Assembly: GCF_016714285.1 (NCBI RefSeq)
Contig: NZ_JADJNN010000005.1
Location: forward strand, 1-64,000
DNA: 64,000 nucleotides
Direction: 5' to 3'
From: Nannocystis sp.
Lineage (GTDB): Bacteria; Myxococcota_A; Polyangia; Nannocystales; Nannocystaceae
A program made the position numbers and the translations under genes. Of the stretch, positions 58,789 to 64,000 are shown piece by piece (the first letter of the stretch is position 1; every line of letters begins with the position of its first letter). The notes beneath the pieces were generated by a model. The model ran no database searches. It was given only the letters and a program-made list of their open reading frames with translations, and was not told the origin of the DNA.

Positions 58789-61371
58789 TCAGCGCCCGCC
58801 GCCCGCGGCGGGCTCCCGTTCGCGCCGCAGCCACTTCACGAGGTCGAACCACAGCACGCTCGCCAGCCCGAGCCCGGCCGCGCCCGCGATCGCCAGCGGC
58901 GCCGGGGCGGCCAGGCCGAGCGCGTGGCGCAGCGGCGGCACCGCGAGGGCCAGCCCGAGGAAGCCCGTCGCGCCGCCGACCACCGCCCACGCCGCGATGT
59001 TCCGGACCCCTCGCATCGCGAAGGCCGTGCGGGTGAGCGAGCGACCGACGAGGATCAGCCCGACGTTGCCGAGGACCAGCGTGACGAAGGCCAGCGTGCG
59101 CGCGACGAGCACGTCCTCGCCAGCGCCCAGGCTCACGCGAAACACGACCAGCGTCGCCGCCAGCAAGCAGGCCCCTTGCACGACCGCACGGGCGATCGTT
59201 CGCCGACCGAGCACCGGCGCGTCGGAGCGCCGGGGCGGCCGCCGCATGACGTCCGCCTCCGCCGGCTCCGCCTCGAAGGCGATCGAACAGGCCGGGTCGA
59301 TGATCATCTCCAGCACCGCCACGTGCACCGGCCCGAGCATGAGCGGCCAGCCCAGCACCACCGGCAGCAGCGACATCCCGGCGATCGGCACGTGCACCGC
59401 GACGACATAGGCCATCGCCTTGGTCAGGTTGTCGAAGATCCGCCGCCCGAGCCGCACCGCCTCGACGATCGAGGCGAAGTTGTCGTCCGTGATCACGATC
59501 GCGGCCGCCTCGCTGGCGACGTCCGTGCCCCGCCCGCCCATCGCCACCCCGATGTCGCTGGCCTTCAGCGCCGGGGCGTCGTTCACCCCGTCGCCGGTCA
59601 TCGCCACCACCTCGCCGCGCGCCCGCAGGGCCAGGACGATGCGCAGCTTGTGCTCCGGGGCCGCGCGCGCGAAGATCATGACGTCGGCGACCCGCTCGCG
59701 CAGCTGCGCGTCGCTGGCCGCCTCGAGCTCGGGGCCCGTCATGATGCTCCCGCCCGCGAGCCCCGCGCTGCGCCCGATCGCCTGCGCCGTGGCCGGCGAG
59801 TCGCCCGTGATCATCACGACGCGGATGCCCGCGGCGTGGCACTCGGCGACCGCCGCGGGCACATCGGCCCGCACCGGATCGGCGAGCGCGACCAGGCCGA
59901 GCAGCTCGAAGTCGAAGTCGTGCTGCCCCGACGGCAGCTCACCGGCCGCTCCGCCGCGCCACAGGGCTCGCGCCACGCCGAGCACGCGCAGGCCGCCCGC
60001 GGCCAGCAACCGCGCCCCCTCCAGCACCGCCGCGGCCCGATCCGCCGGCAAATGACAGAGGTCGACGATCGCCTCGGGCGCCCCCTTCGCGGCGACCAGC
60101 AGGTCGCGCCCGTCCGGCGAGCGAAACACATGCGACATCGAGAGCAGCTCCGGCGACAGCGGATATTCGCGGACGATGCCCCAGCCGGCGTGCAAATGCT
60201 CGGTGCCCGCGAGCGTGCGCTCGCCGAGCGCCTGGATGGCCCGCTCCATCGGATCGAAGGGCTCACGCGGGCACGCGAGGATCGCATATTCGACGAGCGC
60301 GTGGAGCTCCTCCGGCAGCGCGTCCTTGCCGATGACCTCGTGCACGCCGCCGTCGACCCACAGCCCGGCGACGGTCATGCGATTCTCGGTGAGCGTGCCA
60401 GTCTTGTCCGAGCACAGCACCGTCGCCGAGCCGAGCGCCTCGATCGCCGGCAGCTTGCGCGTCAGCACGCGCCGCTTCGACAGGCGAAACGCCCCGAGCG
60501 CCATGAACACGGTGAAGATCACCGGGAACTCCTCCGGCAGCAGCGCCATCGCCAGGGTGATGCCCGCGAGCACCCCCGCGAGCCAGTCGCCGCGGGCGAG
60601 GCCCAGCCACACCACCACGACCCCGCACAGCGCCACGCCCGCGATCATCAGGGCCCGGACGATGCGGGCGATCTCCCGCTCGAGCCGCGTCTTGCCGGGA
60701 TCGATCGCCGACAGGGCGGCGCCGATGCGGCCGAGCTCGCTCGCCGGGCCCGTCGCCTTGACCCGCACGACCGCCTGACCCCGCGTGACCAGCGTGCCCG
60801 AATACACGTGCGCTCCGCCCTCGCCGCCCGGCCGCGGCATGCTCGCATCCTCTGCGACCTCCTCGTTGCTTGGCCGCTTCTGCACCGGCACGCTCTCGCC
60901 GGTCAGCAGCGACTCGTCGACCGCCAGCGACGGCCCCGCGAGCACCACACCGTCGGCCGGCACCCGGTCCCCCTCGGCCAATAGGCAGAGATCGCCGCGC
61001 ACCAGCTCGCGCCCGGCGATGCGGGTCGCGACCCCGTCGCGCACGACCAGCGCCCGCGGGCTCGAGAGGTCGCGCAAGGCCTCGAGCGCGCGCTCGGTCT
61101 TGCGCTCCTGGATCAGCGTGATGGTGATGATGAGCACGACGAAGCCCATCAACAGCGCCGCGTCGCCGCGGCTCCCGAGCACGAAGTAGACCACCCCGCC
61201 CCCGAGCAGCAGCAGCAGCATCGGCTCGCGGATCACGTCGAGGACCAGCCGCGCCGGCGAGCGTCGCTTCTGGGCGGGCAGGACGTTCGCGCCCTCCTTG
61301 ATGAGCCGCTCCGCGGCCTCCGCGGCGGTGAGCGAGGCGAACTGCGAGCGATCGATCGGGGCTGGCTTCAC
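58789..61371 (-). CDS. Cation-transporting P-type ATPase (type II-like)
   Basis: An 860-residue ion pump. In order: N-terminal cation-ATPase region, actuator with LLTGESVPVQKRPSNEE, membrane motif AMALLPEEFPVIFTVFMALG, phosphorylation site VLCSDKTGTLTENRMTVAGL (Asp near 322), nucleotide-binding KGAPEAIV, and hinge MTGDGVNDAPALKASDIGVA. The late membrane segment IDPACSIAFEAEP contains the ion-site Asp typical of type II pumps. PEEFP replaces the PEGLP of calcium pumps, as in a bacterial subgroup; the ion is uncertain (Ca2+, Mg2+ or Mn2+). GTG start. Confidence 0.92.
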   Translation of the reverse strand: MKPAPIDRSQFASLTAAEAAERLIKEGANVLPAQKRRSPARLVLDVIREPMLLLLLGGGVVYFVLGSRGDAALLMGFVVLIITITLIQERKTERALEALRDLSSPRALVVRDGVATRIAGRELVRGDLCLLAEGDRVPADGVVLAGPSLAVDESLLTGESVPVQKRPSNEEVAEDASMPRPGGEGGAHVYSGTLVTRGQAVVRVKATGPASELGRIGAALSAIDPGKTRLEREIARIVRALMIAGVALCGVVVVWLGLARGDWLAGVLAGITLAMALLPEEFPVIFTVFMALGAFRLSKRRVLTRKLPAIEALGSATVLCSDKTGTLTENRMTVAGLWVDGGVHEVIGKDALPEELHALVEYAILACPREPFDPMERAIQALGERTLAGTEHLHAGWGIVREYPLSPELLSMSHVFRSPDGRDLLVAAKGAPEAIVDLCHLPADRAAAVLEGARLLAAGGLRVLGVARALWRGGAAGELPSGQHDFDFELLGLVALADPVRADVPAAVAECHAAGIRVVMITGDSPATAQAIGRSAGLAGGSIMTGPELEAASDAQLRERVADVMIFARAAPEHKLRIVLALRARGEVVAMTGDGVNDAPALKASDIGVAMGGRGTDVASEAAAIVITDDNFASIVEAVRLGRRIFDNLTKAMAYVVAVHVPIAGMSLLPVVLGWPLMLGPVHVAVLEMIIDPACSIAFEAEPAEADVMRRPPRRSDAPVLGRRTIARAVVQGACLLAATLVVFRVSLGAGEDVLVARTLAFVTLVLGNVGLILVGRSLTRTAFAMRGVRNIAAWAVVGGATGFLGLALAVPPLRHALGLAAPAPLAIAGAAGLGLASVLWFDLVKWLRREREPAAGGGR

Positions 61372-61551
61372 GTCGACCGGCGGGAGCGTGGGCCCACCCC
61401 CAGACCCCGGTCAAGCCACCACTGCAGGCAGATTCTGCGGCGAGATGCGAGCCCTTTCGAGTTGCACATGCCAGCCACCGCGCTCTCGAACTCCCGCCCA
61501 GCGCGCGAACGAAGCGCGTTGGATCGCTACGACGTGTGATAGACCTGATTT

Positions 61552-62277
61552 TTGACCGCCTCGGACCCAGCCGCGTCGCAGGTCTCAACCGCATCACGGC
61601 GCCGCATCGTGATCCTCGCGCTGGTCGGCGCCGTGCTCGCGCTGGTGCTCGCCGCGGACACGCTGTTCGCCCCGCTCGAGCGCCTGCTCGCGGTCACGGA
61701 GCGGATCATCGCGGCCAATCCCACCCTCGGCGCGGCGCTGTTCGTGCTGTTCGCGGCGCTCTCCGGCATGCTCGCGTTCTTCTCGAGCGCGGTGATCGTG
61801 CCAGTCGCCGTCTATGCATGGGGGCCGGTGTGGAGCGCCGTCCTGCTGTGGCTCGGGTGGATCCTCGGCGGCGCCTCGACCTACGCGCTCGGGAGATTCC
61901 TCGGTCGACCGGTGGCCGGGGCCCTCGCATCAAAGGGCCTCGCCCGCTACGAAAAGAAGATCAACCGCGACACCCCCTTCGGCGTGGTCATCCTGTTCCA
62001 GATGGCCATGCCCTCCGAGGTGCCAGGATATCTCCTCGGCGTCGTGCGCTACAGCTTCCTCCGCTATATCGCCGTGGTCGCCGTCGGCGAGCTGCCCTAC
62101 GCCGTCGGCACGGTGATCCTCGGCGACAGCTTCGTCCAGCGCAGCATCCTACCATTCGTCGTACTCGGGGTCGCCGCCGCGCTGTTTAGCCGCTACGCAT
62201 ATGTGCTGTTGCAGCGACGCCTCGCGGCCGCCCCACCCACCAGCCCTGAACCAGCCCCGACAGCCCCGAAGTCGTGA
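61552..62277 (+). CDS. VTT/DedA-type (SNARE-associated) membrane protein
   Basis: A 241-residue inner-membrane protein of the VTT superfamily, which includes lipid scramblases such as DedA and TVP38. Core: LSGMLAFFSSAVIVPVAVYA then WGPVWSAVLLWLGWILGGAS and TYALGRFLGRPVAGAL; a second half has ILFQMAMPSEVPGYLLGVVR and GELPYAVGTVILGDSF. The start is probably the TTG at 61552, because a stop lies just upstream in frame and no ATG precedes the first helix; a TAGACC lies 6 bases before it. The stop is 10 bases from the convergent gene. Confidence 0.8.
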   Translation: MTASDPAASQVSTASRRRIVILALVGAVLALVLAADTLFAPLERLLAVTERIIAANPTLGAALFVLFAALSGMLAFFSSAVIVPVAVYAWGPVWSAVLLWLGWILGGASTYALGRFLGRPVAGALASKGLARYEKKINRDTPFGVVILFQMAMPSEVPGYLLGVVRYSFLRYIAVVAVGELPYAVGTVILGDSFVQRSILPFVVLGVAAALFSRYAYVLLQRRLAAAPPTSPEPAPTAPKS

Positions 62278-62287
62278 GCCCGCGCCG

Positions 62288-63994
62288 TCAGCGAGCGCGC
62301 AGCCATGCGACGATGTCCTCCCGCGTGACCGGCAAGGCCGCGGCCGCCTGCGTGGCCGCGACCCGGAGGCGCTCAGCCCACCCCGGTGCGAGCCGCACGG
62401 CGCCCGCCACCAGCACCGGGAGGGCCTCCGGCGCCACCGGATCGGCCACCAGACGCGCCAGCCCGAGCCGGGCCGCCTCGCCGTGTCCGTCGCGGGCGAG
62501 CCCCGCGACCACGCAGGCGCGGGTGAGCTCCGAAGCCTCGGCCGCGAGCAACTGGGCCGCGTCCTCGCTCCGGCCGGCCGCGCTGGCGAGGATCTCGATC
62601 GTCCAGTCGACGACCCGGGCGCCGCCACTGGCCGCCCGACCCCAGCGCTCCGCGGGTCCCCAGGCCTGCTCGAGGCTCACGACGGCGGTGCGCACCGTCG
62701 CGGCATCGCCGAGCTCCGTGAGCGCCCGGCTCGCCCGCCGGACGTTCCCCAACCGCTTCCGCGATGGCTTGCCTTCCGCGACCGCCACCGCCACCTCCTG
62801 CGCCAGCGCAGCCCGGAGCTCCGCCACCTGCGCCTCGTCGCCCACGGCTGGATCGCAGGCCCTGATGACGGCCGCGGCGAGCTCGTGCACCCGCGGGAGC
62901 ACGCTCGCCAGCCGCTCGACGATCGCCGCCTTGCCGGCCTCGCGCGGCGACAGCCGCATACGCGCGAGCGCGTATTCCAGCTCCCACTCCGTGATGAGCC
63001 CCTCGGCGTAGCATTCGGCCAGGCGCGCCTCCGCCTCGGGGCCCCCGGCCTCGCGCTCGAGGTCCTGGCCGAGACAAATTGCAGTGACCCAATTCAGGGC
63101 CTCCGCGAAGCGATCGATCAGCCGCCCCAGCGCCGCGTCGCCATCGCGGCGGGCCTCGAGCACGGCCGCGAACTTCGCCCGCTCGTTCGCTACATCCGGG
63201 CGGATCGACTCCACCCACCCGCCGCAGCGCAGGAACACCCGAAATGCGCACAGGAGCGCCGCCGGCGGCCCCGGTTCGTCCGCGAACGCGATCGCCAGCG
63301 CAGCCTCGGCGTCCGCGCGGCGCCCCTCCTCGGCCGCCAGGACCGCCGTCAGCGCCCACACCAGCGCCCAGGCCTCGCCCCCCAGATGCGCCACCTCCCG
63401 CTCGCTCGGGGCCCGCCGGGCGAGCCGCAGCGAGAGCAGCAATTTCTCGGGCTCCCGCTTCGCCGCGCGCCGGGCCGCCCGGGCCAGCCCGGGCTCGCCC
63501 AGCGGGACCGTCGCCAGAGTCGCAAGATTGACCGACGACAGCGACAGCGCCTCGCGGGCCACCGCGTGCGCCCGCTCGCCCACCGGATCGATGCCGGCAT
63601 ACCAGGCGAGGGTCTCCGCCCGCCGGTGAAATCCTCGCATACGGATCAATGCATATACCTGATCGTGCTCGCCCGCCGCCCACAGGATCTCCAGCGCCAG
63701 ATCCGGGAGCACGTCGACCCAGCGCTGACGCAGCGACTCGCCGACGCGCTCCGTAAGGCGAGCGCAGATCTCGGTGATCGATGAATCCTCCCACCGCGGC
63801 GGACGTGGAGCTTTCGGCGGCCAGCCTTCGCCCCAGCCCACGAACATGTACGGCCGATCGAGGTCGGCCTCACCGTCGCCCACGCCGCCGAAGCCCGCGA
63901 GCGCCCCCGGGTCGACCCCATGCCCGAGCTCGGCCTCTGCGTACGCCGCGAGGGTACGCCGCAGCACGGCGTCGGCGTGGGCGAAGGGCATCAT
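62288..63994 (-). CDS. Helical-repeat protein of unknown function (start may lie outside window)
   Basis: At least 568 residues of soluble, Ala/Leu/Arg-rich helical sequence with TPR- or HEAT-like pairing, for example AVAREALSLSSVNLATLATV, GEAWALVWALTAVLAAEEGR and LRACGW-type segments. The N-terminal MMPFAHADAVLRRTLAAYAE could be genuine, with two adjacent ATGs, but only six bases precede it here, so an upstream start cannot be excluded. It resembles large uncharacterised myxobacterial repeat proteins; I recognise no specific family. Confidence 0.6.
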   Translation of the reverse strand: MMPFAHADAVLRRTLAAYAEAELGHGVDPGALAGFGGVGDGEADLDRPYMFVGWGEGWPPKAPRPPRWEDSSITEICARLTERVGESLRQRWVDVLPDLALEILWAAGEHDQVYALIRMRGFHRRAETLAWYAGIDPVGERAHAVAREALSLSSVNLATLATVPLGEPGLARAARRAAKREPEKLLLSLRLARRAPSEREVAHLGGEAWALVWALTAVLAAEEGRRADAEAALAIAFADEPGPPAALLCAFRVFLRCGGWVESIRPDVANERAKFAAVLEARRDGDAALGRLIDRFAEALNWVTAICLGQDLEREAGGPEAEARLAECYAEGLITEWELEYALARMRLSPREAGKAAIVERLASVLPRVHELAAAVIRACDPAVGDEAQVAELRAALAQEVAVAVAEGKPSRKRLGNVRRASRALTELGDAATVRTAVVSLEQAWGPAERWGRAASGGARVVDWTIEILASAAGRSEDAAQLLAAEASELTRACVVAGLARDGHGEAARLGLARLVADPVAPEALPVLVAGAVRLAPGWAERLRVAATQAAAALPVTREDIVAWLRAR

Positions 63995-64000
63995 CCAGAA

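Overview
The window is a very GC-rich stretch of bacterial chromosome (roughly 70% G+C by eye, with almost every codon ending in G or C). The gene content suggests a myxobacterium (Myxococcota), perhaps near the Nannocystaceae. Pointers are many lipoproteins with Ser/Gly/Thr-rich linkers after the lipobox, OmpA proteins with thrombospondin type-3 calcium repeats, a Hanks-type kinase fused to WD40 propellers, several GGDEF proteins, a PilZ-methyltransferase fusion, and a MoxR/DUF58/BatA operon. The genus is inference; nothing in the sequence names it. I see no rRNA or tRNA gene, CRISPR array, IS element or prophage.

Layout. 1-2767 (minus): the translation operon rpsB-tsf-pyrH-frr, with frr cut by the window edge. 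3094-6675 (plus): two envelope proteins, a TMTC-like glycosyltransferase with TPRs and a tiny overlapping lipoprotein gene. 6924-14179: an SPL-like radical-SAM-type protein without the usual cysteines, poly(A) polymerase, a methyltransferase, an NHL/SMP30-type lipoprotein, FtsB and a GAF-GAF-GGDEF protein. 14176-19507: a myxobacterial conserved protein, a small protein, a FAH-family enzyme, a UPF0104 membrane protein, a DUF2505 protein and a small Fis-type DNA-binding protein. 19737-25195: a Trk/Ktr potassium system, a lipoprotein, a disordered protein and pyrophosphatase. 25207-32453: a signalling block (ECF sigma factor, PilZ-methyltransferase, diguanylate cyclase, kinase-WD40). 32597-38956: acyltransferase, DUF4405, DUF2079, an esterase lipoprotein and an OmpA protein. 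38957-43061 (minus): feruloyl-CoA-synthase-like enzyme, then an AlbA_2/ParA pair with a less GC-biased look. 43132-51611: lipoproteins, a hydrolase, a second OmpA paralogue, a GT-C glycosyltransferase and a beta-propeller lipoprotein. 52018-57692: rhodanese-MoeB, then moxR-DUF58-batA. 57744 to the end: a lipoprotein, a P-type ATPase, a VTT membrane protein and a helical-repeat protein that may run off the edge.

Three patterns cut across the genes. (1) A short palindrome, (C)TGTCC-N4-GGACA(G), with a constant 4-base centre, recurs about twenty times, inside genes and just after stop codons. It also forms arrays whose copies start exactly 21 or 27 bases apart, both between genes (55383-55563) and, decayed, inside the reading frame of the kinase (30283-30478). 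(2) Gene boundaries are repeatedly duplicated: five junctions carry a 33-51 base direct repeat offset by 59-70 bases, four of them copying the stop codon of a minus-strand gene, and other gene ends carry short tandem repeats. (3) Many genes have a TANNNT box only 5-12 bases before the start codon, suggesting leaderless or nearly leaderless mRNAs.

Two genes, pcnB and batA, look frameshifted. In each the codon-position G/C pattern and the protein continue cleanly in another frame, so either the assembly has indels or the genes are broken.
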